64,000 nt of DNA from Irpex lacteus (Eukaryota > Basidiomycota > Agaricomycetes > Polyporales > Irpicaceae): contig MQVO02000032.1 in assembly GCA_001986395.2 (NCBI GenBank), forward strand, positions 233,713 through 297,712, written 5' to 3'. Shown in pieces: positions 1 through 10,708 of this stretch (the stretch's first letter is position 1; every line of letters begins with the position of its first letter). The translations under genes were made by a program, and so were the position numbers. The notes under the pieces are model-generated. The model worked only from the letters and a program-made list of their open reading frames with translations. It searched no databases and was not told where the DNA came from.

Positions 1-109
1 TGTGTACTTGACGTACGTGACTCGGAAAGCTTGTATAAGTACTAGACGCCGAGTGCGCTAGTCAAAGATTCCATCGGCGATACGCGCCGTGAAAGATAGT
101 GCGACCTAA

Positions 110-124
110 AGCAAACCTAAAGTT
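110..124. repeat. LINE target-site duplication, left copy
   Basis: The 15-bp sequence AGCAAACCTAAAGTT occurs here, next to the poly(A)/T tract, and again at 13584-13598. It marks the insertion boundaries. The last Ts merge with the tail, so the true length is 13-15 bp. Confidence 0.85.
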
Positions 125-149
125 TTTTTTTTTTTTTTTTTTTTTTTTT

Positions 150-336
150 GGATGAGCGTGACAGTTTCCTGTCTGACGGCAGGCAGCTAACAAGGTCAGC
201 TCCACGTTCCGTCCGCTGTAATAGGGGATTTTCACCCCATCCCATCCAAGGGCAAAAAATGCTGTTGCGCACAACATAACATCGTTATATTAGTGTGGGA
301 CTCGACTGGTCTCTGCCCGCCGGTATAGGCGGGTTT
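150..336 (-). other. LINE 3' UTR with a short terminal hairpin
   Basis: This is about 190 nt between the ORF2 stop and the poly(A) tail. A perfect 6-bp stem (CCCGCC 316-321, GGCGGG 328-333) with a 6-nt loop lies just after the stop codon. Some LINE reverse transcriptases recognise 3' UTR stem-loops; that role here is inference. Confidence 0.5.
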
Positions 337-3300
337 CTACAGAGGGCCCATACCCACTAAAAAGCCCATCTTCAGCCATTGTTCTGGTAGGTTTTGTTCT
401 TTGTCTATTAGGCTGTGCCATGTCGCTTGGACCAGGTTTGTACTTAGTTTACTCTTCCCGTATTTCGATCTGGTGAGTTCGCAGTCGGTTTGTAGTCGGG
501 CGTTCATTGCTGCGAGCCATCTGTTCTCTATTTCTCGCTTCGAGTGGGCTTTCTCCGGGTCGTCTTCTCGTTGTATTCTACGTTCGCATCGTATTTTCCA
601 GATCAGGTGGGCTGACTCGGTGGTCATTATTCTATACAGCCTTGACTTTCCTTGTAGGATCTTGCCGTTGTCACCTTTGTATTCCGCGCGTGCGGCGCCC
701 AGTATGTTGCCCAGGTGTGGCTGCGGCCATTCGCCTCCCGTCTTGTTCCACGCTTTCTCTGCCATTGCCCATATTATGGCTCTTCCCGGTGCGTCGCATT
801 CTGTCAGTATATGCACCATTGATTCTTCCACTCCGCACGTGTGGCATATCGCTCTTTCCTCGTATCCGGGGATGTTCGACCAGTATTTTCCCACCCGGTA
901 CGAGTTGTGCATCACCCTCCACAGGAAGTCAGATATGTTCCTGCTGATATCTTTATGTTTCAGGGCATGCCAGAGGGTCGCGTCGGTGGGCGTCCGTCCC
1001 CCTAGGTTGTCGTGTACGCAGTGTCTGGCCATATCAAGTTGTACTGTCGAGGCAGGCCGTTTTCGGTATCCTCTCGTTAACAGTATCCCCTTGTACGCTA
1101 GGGCTTGCGTCGTCGAGGCCAGTTTCGCCCCGGTCAGGTTCCACTTGTCTGGTATCTCTACCACCAGCTGTTCCGCTGTGGGCTCCGCGGCTCCTTCCCC
1201 TGCCAGTCGGTCTGCCTCTTCATTCCCTTCGTCGCCGCTATGGCCTTTCACCCATTTAAATGTGGTGGGTGCGGATCTCGTCCTTAGGGCGTATGCCGCC
1301 ATTTGGAAGTACCCCGCGTTCGCGACGTCTATCCAGCCTCGGTCCTGCCACTTCGTCAGGTTTTCCGTTAGGCCGTCTATGGCGTATTTCGAGTCGCTTA
1401 CTATGTGGAGCGGCGCGAATGGTGGCGTGGCCTCCGCTGCCTTCCAGACTGCGTATACCTCCGCCGCTTGGTTGGATTGCGCAGGCCCTGGTGTTCTAAC
1501 TGAACAGTTCCGCTCGTCTTCTTCCCCGAACCAGACTCCGCTTCCTGCTCTGGCGTCGAGGTCTCCGTTATTTATGCACGATCCATCTGTGTACGCGGTT
1601 GTCGCCTCCTCCACTACGTTGGCTCCCTGCGCTACTCTATGGGCTGGGAGGCTGCTAAATACCTCCGGGTTGGTAAATATTCGGAATCCCTGTGCTAGCG
1701 TGTCTTCCGTCGTCACGCTCGGGTTGAACGTAATCTTCTCGTCGTTTTTCTTTGCCCATTGGTTTCTCGCCTTACGTCGTTCGGTGAGTGTTAGTCCGTC
1801 TTTTACCGGCGACTGGTTCGGATCCCACTTCGGGTCGAGGGATGTTAGGATTTCCTTTGCAAGCTCGGTGCACTTGTTGGGCTTCTCACAGCCTAACCTT
1901 GTCCTGTCTGCTTTGCAGCTGTTGCAGGCGCAGTTCCTTCTATCCGAGTGCCTCTGGTCCTCCAGTCGCTGTGTTATATCTCTCAGGTGTGCCACTGTTC
2001 TCACTGCGTGGTTTTCTCGTAGGCAGTCACCGATTTCACTCTGGATCTTACGCCTCATTGGTCTCTGCGCTCCTAAGTGGTACCATGCTGGTAAGCCCCT
2101 TCTCAGTGCGTTTGAGAGCTTTATCGCGTGAAAGTTAGCGTTGTACTTCTTCGCTATCTTGAGCATCTGTTTTAGGTCCTGTGGCAATGGCGATTTCTTG
2201 TGTGTGCTGGCCTCCCAATTTTGTAGGAACATGTTCGATCGAGCTTCCCTTGCTGTTGTTTTGTCTACTGATATTGTCGCGTCGCGTATTAGTTCGTCGG
2301 CTAGGAAGGCCCACGTCGGTCTCGCCTGTGTCAGGTCGAGGTAGCTTCGCAGCCATGTTATGTGTATTGCTTCGTTCCGTGATTCAATGTCCAGTAGCTT
2401 TATTCCTCCTCTTCTGAAGGGTTGGTACAAAGTCTCGATGTTTACCGGTGAGGTGTTTGCTTCGTTCCAGATATAGCTTTTAATGATCTTCTTTATAGAC
2501 TGCTCTACATGGGTTGGCATTCCCTGTACTTTTGTTAGGTACTGTGTCATTCCTCCCACTATCATCTGGATTATCAGTCGCTTTCCTCGTAGCGTCGGGT
2601 GCGTAGCGTTCCACCTTTTCAACGCTGTCTCTACTTTTCTTGTGACGTCGGACCACGGTGCGTCTTGATCCGCTCCGTTCCCTATCCATGCTCCCAGAAT
2701 TCTTACTGCAGTTCCATCTTCCGCTATTTTAACGTCGTTTGGCAGCACGTCGTCGGCTGGTGATATCTTCCTTGTTAATATTACTGAGTGTCGGTATTCT
2801 GGTGAGCCCATCGGGATTATTTGTGTCTTCTCTTTATTGAATCTTGCTTTTGCTGCTTTACACCATAGCCCCAGTATGTTCATTAGATCTTCGTATCTGT
2901 CACCCTCTGCCAGGTAGACTGTTGTGTCGTCCGCAAATAGGGATACCAGGATTTTATCCAAGACTCCTGGCACTTTGAATCCTTTCAGTGTCGATTTTCT
3001 CAGCGCGCAGGCCAGGGGTTCAATTGCCAGGTCGAATAGCAGGCACGACAGCGGGTCGCCTTGGCGAACTCCTCTCGTAACTCGGAATGCTGAACTCGCC
3101 ACTCCATTGATCATTACAACTGTGCTTGCATTCTCGTACAGGGACTTAACCGTGTTTATGAATTCCTCTGGTAAGTTGAATTTCTTTAGCACCTGCCATA
3201 GGTACTCGTGGTCGATCTTATCGTACGCTTTTTCTTGGTCTAGGGCTACTATCACGCCGTTTTCCTCTGTTGCTTCAGTGTAGTCGAGCATCAGTTTCGT

Positions 3301-4995
3301 TAGGCGAACCTGGTCAAAAATGCTCCGTCCTTTTACGAAGCCGGCCTGATTTTCGTGTATGATATCCGGTGCGTGTTTTGCTAGCTTCATCGATAATGCT
3401 TTCGTGAAGATCTTATATACAGTGTTCATTATCGTTATCGGTCTGTAGTTCTCAATGCGCTTCCGATTGGTTTTGTTGGGCTTGAAGATTGGGCACATCC
3501 AGCCCTCCGCGAACTTGGTATTCTTGTCCACCCCGTTCCGCCTAATGTCGTTGAATACTATTGTCAGTGTTCCGACTATGTTAAAGGTGGGTTCTTTCGA
3601 CTTCTTTGTACGTTGATACCTTTGATTAAGAGTCTTCCATAGCTCGTTTGGTAGGCCGTCGATCCCTGGTGATTTTCCGTTCTCCGATCCTCGTAGTGCT
3701 TTTTGTATGTCGGTTTGCGTGAATAGCAGCGCTATGTCTGCTTTTGCTTCCTCCGAGAGTTTCTTATCCACTTTGGTTAGTACTTCTTCGATTGCTTCCT
3801 GCTGGGCTGTTTCGTCTTCTAACGATTCGTTCCGGTCATCGTTTTGTAGGTTGTCGTGATAATCCCTCGCTAGTTCTGCCATTTCGTCCGAGCGTTGGAT
3901 TAGCTGTGGGGCGGCTTGGGCCTCCACGACGGGTTCTGTTTTCTCCAATGCATATATTACGTCTCTCGGTCTTTTCTCTTTGCTAAGCTGTGACCAGTAT
4001 TTACTGATTGTTTCCCCCTCTACTCTATAGCGTGCTCTCGCGGAGTTGCGCGCACGTAGTGCGCGGTCCTTTTCTAGTTCGTTGATTCTGCTTTGCAGCA
4101 GGGCCATCATTAGGTGGCGCTCTTCGTTGGACGTCGATTCGTCCTGCTCCTCCGGGTCTTGGAGGATGTCCAGTTGGGCTTGTAGTGTTCGTATCTTCGC
4201 CTCTGTTTTTGGTATTGCTATTCTCGCCCTTTGTCGTAGTGTCTTCGTTAGTTCAGTCATGAACTCTCCAAACAGTGTCTGTGGGTTTCTCTCGTCTGTT
4301 CTAACTCCGTTTACAGATTCGCTTATGCTTTCTTCTAGCGCTAGACCTTTTTCGTGTATGTATTTAGTTATCTCGTTGTCCTTCAAAAGGTTCAGTGGCA
4401 TAGGCCATCTGCCCGTTCCTATGTAGGGTAGTGTGGGGTGGGTTATTTTCATTGACGCTAATAGGTGGTCGGTCTCCACTGCACCAGTACTCTCTATTTT
4501 CCACTCTTCTGAGACTCTCTGGATCGCTTCCGTGGCGTATATTCTGTCGATCCTTGAGCGACTTCCAGTGCTTTTCTGGTAGTATGTGTACCCCTCAATG
4601 TTTGGGTTCTCTCGTCGCCATCCGTCGTGCAGTTCCGACTCTCTCGTCATGTCCTGTAGCGACTGGGTTGCCCTTATGCTATCTGTGTGGCTCGGCCACC
4701 GGTCGATGTTGTCCTCTACTATATTAAAGTCACCCAGCATTATGTCTGGCTTCGGTAGGTGGTTGTCTTCGATCGCTTCTGTCAGTTCCGTCCAGAACTC
4801 TGCGTTTTCGTGTGCGTCATTTGGCGCGTAGATTGCTAGTACATGTACGTTATAGTCCTGGTGCCATGGTATTTTTACCATTATTGCTCGGCCTGCCACG
4901 AGTTCCCACCCTGTGACATTCTCGGTGGGTATTAGTTCTTTATTACGATTCCTGAGTGAAACGAAAGAGAATCGTTTCAATCCAGGATGCTGCAT
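337..4995 (-). pseudogene. LINE ORF2, 3' part: endonuclease C-half, reverse transcriptase, RNase H
   Basis: An open frame of about 1,540 codons, cut off from its start. The first ~10 codons belong to inserted DNA; LINE coding begins near KELIPTENV (about 4945). Domains in order: the second half of an AP-type endonuclease (MLGDFNIVEDN near residue 85, SRIDRIYATEA, TDHLLASM); a reverse transcriptase with GKSPGIDGLPNELWK, ENYRPITIMNTVYKI, QAGFVKGRSI, ALDQEKAYDKIDH, GVRQGDPLSCLLF and the catalytic FADD box; an RNase H with YTDGS, the QAAEVYAV glutamate, IVSDSKYAI and GNEEADRLA; and a C-terminal CHTC...H...C motif (CX2CX7HX4C). Everything needed for RT and RNase H is present, but the endonuclease is severed from its N-terminal half at 7656-8204, so no functional ORF2 can be made from this copy. 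Confidence 0.93.
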
Positions 4996-7671
4996 TTACG
5001 GCGCTTGTCCGTGACGCGTTTCGTTGGCAAACTGTGGGAATCTTGCTTGTTACTGTTTCTATGATAGTAACAACTGCTTGTATGCGGGCGCTTTGACAGT
5101 GGAAGTATATATTCATCTTTTACTACATGATCTTCTTCAATAAATATATGAAATGTATATATCAATAGATAGCTAGCCACTAGAGCTTTCGTTCTATGTC
5201 ACTATCATAAAGTTTGGACTGGAACTGAAAGAAATATGAGCTGGATGGCATGAGATGACGACCTGCATTTTCAAACTCAGACAAACTCCGGCTTCAAACA
5301 CTTGAGTATGGACAGAAGTGAACACGCAAGACTCAAGTTCAAAAGGTTACAGGTTCGACTCTGCCTTGAAGCTTTTTTTGGAGCGTAGCCGATTTTGATC
5401 ATATAGTGTGATGGAAGTATTTGACGGTGCAGAAATAGCACATTGTTGCATCAATGGTTTTATAATTATTTTTTGTTCACTTAGAAACCCACCTGTAATA
5501 TAATACTTATTATGCTAGTAAAGATATATGTATAGCGACTTATATAGTATAGATGTGTGCAAGAGACTACTACTATCGGATAGCCACAAACAATGGCTTT
5601 CATTTGACATATTAATCATGCAGAATGAACAAAAACTCAGGAAGATATGAGCCAAACAACATAGATGACAATAAAACCTTCTGCAGATGACCTAAGACTG
5701 CTTACCTTCATCCAGAGGTAGACGCTGACCATGGTCAGCGTCTAAGTCTGGCTTTGCATAAGCACGCTTACATAGGTCAAAAAAGAGGTATAAGTTTATG
5801 TAACTTTACGGCAATTGGTTTCTGGCAGATTATGAGTGTGACTCATTGCATTATCGTAAGTGTACATCAAGCTAGCACTGCCATCAATTGTGGTGTGATT
5901 GATGCCATCAAATCTACTGCCTAAAATGGTAATAGGAGCCAAAAAATGCGAATCAATTCAAATAAAATCACAAGTGACTGTGAATAATGATAGTCTTCGT
6001 CAAGCTTCTTTGTTGCATCACTCTGTGATCTTTCTAGTATATTTGATGTCATCAATTGGCTTCCTAATATGGCAATAGGAGCAAAAAGTGTGAATCAATT
6101 CAAATAAAATCACAGGTGACTGTGAATAATGATAGTCTCTGTCAAACTATTTGTTGCATCACGTTTTGATCTTTCTAGTGTATTTGATGTCATTAATCAG
6201 CTTTCTAATATGGCAATAGGAGCAAAAAATGGCAATCAATCCCAATAAAATTACAAGTGATTGTGAATAAATAGTAAAACTTGGGCAGAGTTGGACTGGT
6301 GTATTTGATGTCATCAATTAGCTTTCTAATATAGTAATAAGAGCAAAAAATGTCAATCAATTCAAATAAAATTACAGGTGATTGCAAATGAAGACAGTCT
6401 CTGTTAAGCTATTTGTTACATCACTTTATAATCTTCTGGTGTATTTGATGTCATCAATTGTCTTTCTAATGTGGCAATAGAAGCAAAAAAAAGTCAATCA
6501 ATTCAAATAAAATCAGAAGTGATTGAAAATAAAGATAGTCTTTGTCAAGCTTTTTGTTGCATCGCTTTATGATCTTCTGGTGTATTTGATATCATCAATC
6601 ATTTTTCTGATACAGCAATATGAGAAAAAAATGTCAATCAATTTACGTGAAATTGCAAGTGCTTGTAAGTAAAGACAGTCTCTGTCAAGCTTTTCATTGC
6701 ATTGCTTTATGATTGTCCTAGTGTATTTGATGTCATCAATTGTCTTTCATGTCAATCAATTCAAATAAAATCAAAATTAAGTGGTCATGAAGGTAGTTCC
6801 TGTCAAGTTTTTGTGTTTGATGTCATTAGATTTACACATTAAAATGGTAATAGAAAAAAATCTAATGAATCTAATTAAAATGAAGTGGTTGAGAATAAAG
6901 ATACTGCACTAATATGTACAAAGTGTATGGTTACATGTTACATCTGCACTGTCCCCATTGCTCAAGCACTGCTGCCACATATTGCACAACGACCATCTGC
7001 CTATGTCATGTGACAGCAGAAACAAATATATTTTCCATATTCATCAATTTGTTCTGTTTCCCGCAGAGTAGACTTACTATTTGCTAACCTGATGGCGTCA
7101 CAAATTCTCAATGCCTTATTTGCTTATCCACTATAGTGACTTCTATCACCTGTCACAACCTCATCCACTCTATGCATAGCATTTGAATAGCCTTCATAGT
7201 TCATGAAATATGAGTGAGATATAGAATATCTGTTTTGAAACACAATAACATAATAAAATCCACACACATTTTGAATTCATTCCTTGCTAGGATTGTGGAT
7301 CAAAACTTACAAAATCTATGGTTAGAGTTGTGAAAAAGATATTCAGCTGATATTATTTATAATTTGAATCTATAAAACTATCCTAAGCATAATATAAAGA
7401 TACTATGTAATGCCAGTATGGTGGCTATTACAAGAAGTTGCCAAGATGCATTGTTGTATATTGAACAAATTGTGTTGTACTTTTTCTTACATGACAGTGA
7501 CACTAATGAAATTTCTCAAAGTTTCATGAAACATCAAATAACACTCTAATCTGTATCAGGTTCAATATTTTATCGTTAATTCATATGTATTATTGTGGGG
7601 GATGTTTTTGTACACTTGAAAATGCTCAGGAATCGTTATCTGCCACTTGATGGCCTCACTCCCACAAGTTC
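4950..7671. mobile_element. AT-rich insertion inside LINE ORF2, probable non-autonomous DNA element
   Basis: About 2.7 kb, much richer in A+T and poorer in CpG than its surroundings, interrupts ORF2. The 8-mer ATTACGAT lies at both edges (4942-4949 and 7672-7679) as a direct repeat, which would suit an 8-bp target duplication of hAT type. A 12-bp inverted match (ACGATTCCTGAG 4945-4956, CTCAGGAATCGT 7625-7636) also lies near the ends. The two features do not nest neatly, because 35 bp separate the right inverted copy from the right 8-mer. Rejoining at the 8-mer leaves ORF2 out of frame, so the exact borders and class are uncertain. No transposase-like ORF exists inside; the main content is a tandem repeat at 5898-6890. 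Confidence 0.6.
5898..6890. repeat. Minisatellite, about 8 degenerate copies of a ~140-bp unit
   Basis: The motif TTTGATGTCATCAATT or a close variant recurs at 6042, 6183, 6304, 6444, 6585, 6726 and 6816, with a weaker first copy near 5898. Spacing is 139-142 bp except for two shortened units (121 and 90 bp). Each unit also carries CTAATATGGCAATAGGAGC, AAAAAATGTCAATCAATTC and AAATAAAATCACAAGTGA-like blocks in the same order. It is non-coding. Confidence 0.85.
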
Positions 7672-8204
7672 ATTACGATAGCTACGCCATGCGCATTGAT
7701 TCTGGTCGGGTTTGCCGAGTTAAGTATTTGCAGTCGTCTACTATACACGTTATTTAGTCGCTCGACGTGGTCTTCGTCGAGGTGTGTTTCTTGTACTGCT
7801 AGTATTCCTATTTTCTTCGACCTCATTAGTTGGCTTACATGCGCCCATTTATTATTGGTGCTGTCTGCCGCCGCTGTTCCGTGGCCTCTCATATTCAATG
7901 TACCTATTTTTAGGTTCGCGTACGTTTTCTTGCCTTGTCGTTTCTTATTCGTCTTGCCGCGTTTCCGTCGTCTTTTCGGTTGTGGTTGAGCCTGTTCGCC
8001 GGTGTTGTTGGTATTCTCGTTCGCCTGATTGTCTTCATTATTCCGTGCTGGGTTTACTATTGTGTTGTCTTCTGTAGTATCCTCCTCGTCCTGAGGGGTT
8101 GTTGTTTCAGCGCCCTGCTGTGTTAATCTTATCGAGTCATCGTTACCCCCTGACTCGTTAGGGTTTCCACCTCCTGACTCTCCTGGTCCCTCATTGGGCT
8201 GCAC
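7656..8204 (-). pseudogene. LINE ORF2, 5' part: N-terminus of the endonuclease
   Basis: This is the separated start of ORF2. The first ~90 residues are low-complexity and acidic/Asn-rich, followed by a basic stretch (KRRRKRGKTNKKRQGKK) that looks like a nuclear localisation or RNA-binding segment. The AP-endonuclease core then begins with KIGTLNMRG (the metal-binding Asn of the family), a conserved ILAVQETHL containing the catalytic Glu, and INAHGVAIVMN. Coding is lost right after that Asn, where the AT-rich insertion starts, and a chance stop follows a few codons later. The matching continuation is KELIPTENV at about 4945. Confidence 0.88.
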
Positions 8205-8834
8205 GTCGGTGGTGTGTACTTGCCGCCCTCCGGACCTGGGGAGGCTGTGACCGTGACCGTTCGAATCTACCGTGCGAGTTTGTTGTGTACTGTGAGATGC
8301 GCCCTCCGATTTACCACCCTAGGTTACGGAATAGTCTAGGGGGAGTAGCTTTGGCCGGCTGCTAACGGTTGGACTATGTCGAGAAGTTACATTCGCTTAG
8401 CTCGTTGTTCATGTAAACTTGTCTACTTTAGCTGGACTGCAGCCCGCGGCTCATCCTCGCCTAAATAGGCATCCGCGTTGGTGCGTTAAGGTGTACCATT
8501 CCTCTCTCTCCGCTTTCACGATCTTAGCGTTATATTTGGGCTTCGAGAGTTGGTTCGGTCGTTGTTTGTTAGGCCGATTTCTCAGACCGCCCACTTTCGG
8601 CTTACCTCCGCTCGGTATATCTCCTGCTGCTTCGCGAGCCGACACTGCAGGTACCGGGTTTCAGTCGTTTCGTGAAGTTGTTTACATCCCGATGTCGGGT
8701 CACTACTCCCGGCATCCGGGTTCTTGGTCGTGTACGCAATCTGAATATATTTTCTCGCCTTTAGGCGGTATGTAGTGGTGCTTCGCTTGCGCGGCGTGTC
8801 TACTTTTAGTTGTTCGGGTGTACTAACGGGCTGG
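8205..8834 (-). other. LINE ORF1-ORF2 spacer
   Basis: About 630 nt between the ORF1 stop and the first ORF2 Met. Short open stretches occur on both strands, but none has a recognisable domain. ORF2 could start upstream of 8204 at a non-AUG codon or by reinitiation; I see nothing that decides this. Confidence 0.5.
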
Positions 8835-10250
8835 CTAGTCGTAGCGTGAGCGTCCTCTCCACCTTCCCTGCCTGTCATAGGCTTCGTCCCTGTCTCTACG
8901 GCGCTCTCTGTCGTCGTTCATCCTCCTATAGCGGTCGTCGTCCCGCTGATCTCTCCCTCCTCGGGGATAGCCTCTTCCTCCTCTCGTAGAGTACCTGTCG
9001 TCGTATTCGTCGTAGTCGCCCTGTCTTCTCTTACCGCCGTACTGGCCCGTTGGGCGGTTGGCCTCGTTTTTGATGGCGCCCTCAGGGAGAGTCCCGTTCC
9101 AGCCGGGGATGGTGGTGAAGGGGCACAGTCCTCGCGGGTGGTCCGCGCCATGGCAGCCCGTGCACGGCGGGGGGTACCACTGCGTCGCGCTTCCCCGTCC
9201 TTTCACGTAGTATTTGATGTCCCGTGCCGCCTGGCGGAACTGCATGTAGTGGGCGGGGTTCGTGGTCGGGGAGTAGAGGTATATATTGAGCTTGAAATCT
9301 TCGACTTCGTCGGGCGTGTAGTCGGCTAGTACTTTGACCTCGAGCGTGCTGACGGTAGCTGCGATGGCGTCGTCGAGATCCGTCGTCGTGAGGTTCGATT
9401 CGTCGCTGTTTATGATAATCTTCATTATTTCCCGGAACTTCTGCGTCGACGCCTCGTCGGATGTGAGTTGGTTCGCAATACCTTTGCGGAGAGCGTCGAT
9501 ATTACGGTAGTCCCAGAATCCGTGCAGTCCGCAGATCCATCGGGGGAATTCGCATTTCGCCGCGTGGGCGAAGAAGGTGACTTGGGGGCTACGCATCGAG
9601 TAGCATCCTTGTTCGAGGAGGGTGTCGCGGGCCTCCTCGCTGACGCCAGTCGCCAGGTACGCGATGGGGCCGTCTCTGGCTCTCCCGATGGCGCTGCGTT
9701 TTGGTGGCATCAGTAATATTTCTTCTCCGGTAGCTGCATGGATACTCGTCTCTGCGTAAGTCTGTAGGATCTTGCTTCCTTTGTCGTACACCTTCGATGC
9801 CCATACGGTGAAGAAGATACTCCCCGGCGACTCCATGAATTCCTCGAGTTGGTCGCCGTCGATGCCTATGCCAGGTCCCACCATGCTGTCGAAGTGGATT
9901 GGGACCTTCTCCGTGATGAGCGTGTAGGGGCGAGGGGGTGGGCGCTCGACTTCCTCTGCGGCTGTCTCGATCTCGTCCTCGCTCCTGCTTACCCTCGTCT
10001 CCTGGGCGGGCTTATTCTTCTTGAAGTTCATGACCCGCAGTACCTCAGATACTCTCGAGGGTTGCGCTTGGCCATTGCGGGCGACTGTCGTGGTGGCGGG
10101 GGCGTGGATGGAGTCTCTCAGTCCGCCTAGCTTCGTCGTCTCCGTCTGCATCGCGGGGTTGGCCGGGGCGTTCGCGGGGGCTTCCATCACCGGCACTGTC
10201 GGCAGTGCGGTAATTCCCGTGAGGCCGCCTTCGTCGTCCACCTTCATCAT
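8835..10250 (-). CDS. LINE ORF1 (gag-like nucleic-acid-binding protein)
   Basis: A 471-residue protein encoded upstream of ORF2. The N-terminal third is Pro/Ala/Thr-rich. The middle (about residues 115-345) has the alternating hydrophobic character of a folded domain. A CX2CX4HX4C zinc knuckle (CTGCHGADHPRGLC) follows near residue 370. The C-terminus is strongly Arg/Gly/Asp-rich (GGRGYPRGGR, then RRMNDDRERRRDRDE), as in RNA-binding tails. LINE ORF1 proteins bind the element RNA to form the ribonucleoprotein. Its ATG lies inside ATGATGA and overlaps the TGA of the small ORF upstream, which suggests coupled translation. The frame is intact. Confidence 0.85.
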   Translation of the reverse strand: MMKVDDEGGLTGITALPTVPVMEAPANAPANPAMQTETTKLGGLRDSIHAPATTTVARNGQAQPSRVSEVLRVMNFKKNKPAQETRVSRSEDEIETAAEEVERPPPRPYTLITEKVPIHFDSMVGPGIGIDGDQLEEFMESPGSIFFTVWASKVYDKGSKILQTYAETSIHAATGEEILLMPPKRSAIGRARDGPIAYLATGVSEEARDTLLEQGCYSMRSPQVTFFAHAAKCEFPRWICGLHGFWDYRNIDALRKGIANQLTSDEASTQKFREIMKIIINSDESNLTTTDLDDAIAATVSTLEVKVLADYTPDEVEDFKLNIYLYSPTTNPAHYMQFRQAARDIKYYVKGRGSATQWYPPPCTGCHGADHPRGLCPFTTIPGWNGTLPEGAIKNEANRPTGQYGGKRRQGDYDEYDDRYSTRGGRGYPRGGRDQRDDDRYRRMNDDRERRRDRDEAYDRQGRWRGRSRYD

Positions 10251-10540
10251 GTCCTCGTTGTTGTACTCTGCCCGGGTAATTGTTCGTTATGGGTGTTCTT
10301 TCGTGGTGTTGTTATTGTCTCACCGATGTCATCAGTGACTCCCTGGCCTGGCTGCTCCATCTGCTCCTCGTCGCCGATGGCGTTCCCTTCTCTCTTCCTT
10401 TTGCGATGGGCCGGCGTCAGCCCTTCATTCGTTTCCCGTTTAGGGGTGCGTGCCCCGATGTTGGGGCTCGGTATCGGGTTGTCTATAGTAGTCGTCAGGG
10501 TCGTCATTGAGACGTGATTAGGTCGTGCACTGTATCTCAC
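10247..10540 (-). CDS. Small ORF upstream of LINE ORF1, or ORF1 N-terminus in another frame
   Basis: A 97-residue frame (more likely 87 residues from the Met before TTLTTTIDN) rich in Thr/Pro, with a basic RKRKRE cluster. It ends with a TGA that sits within the ORF1 start (ATGATGA). It could be a real first cistron read before reinitiation at ORF1, or the original ORF1 N-terminus split by a one-base frameshift. The composition resembles the low-complexity N-terminus of ORF1, which slightly favours the frameshift. No domain was recognised. Confidence 0.45.
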   Translation of the reverse strand: MRYSARPNHVSMTTLTTTIDNPIPSPNIGARTPKRETNEGLTPAHRKRKREGNAIGDEEQMEQPGQGVTDDIGETITTPRKNTHNEQLPGQSTTTRT

Positions 10541-10595
10541 TCGTGTTCATCTGGGCCGACGATCTCGTTTGCCTGTCGGGGGTAGACTCGCCAGC

Positions 10596-10664
10596 CAGTC
10601 CGGTCGCAAGCTGATGAGCGCCAACCGAGACAGGCAAAGGAGGCGCGAGCTTGCGAGCGGACTG
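10596..10664. other. Hairpin in LINE 5' UTR
   Basis: CAGTCCGGTCGCAAGCT at 10596-10612 pairs with AGCTTGCGAGCGGACTG at 10648-10664 (16 of 17 positions), with a 35-nt loop. A second shorter pairing (TTTGCCTGTC near 10568, GACAGGCAAA near 10629) lies in the same stretch. It may be a structured RNA leader. Confidence 0.55.
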
Positions 10665-10708
10665 GGCTACTCGGGCGCCGATTGTCGACTTGACCGATTG
10701 GCGCTGAG

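Noticed and set aside
401..2131. 576-codon plus-strand ORF
   Set aside because: It is antisense to the RNase H half of LINE ORF2, has no domain, and its Ser/Arg/Cys bias is typical of a shadow frame.
5341..5395. GGTTCGACTCT followed by a T-run, resembling a Pol III B box and terminator (tRNA or SINE)
   Set aside because: The flanking bases do not form a T stem, no A box is found upstream, and no cloverleaf can be drawn.
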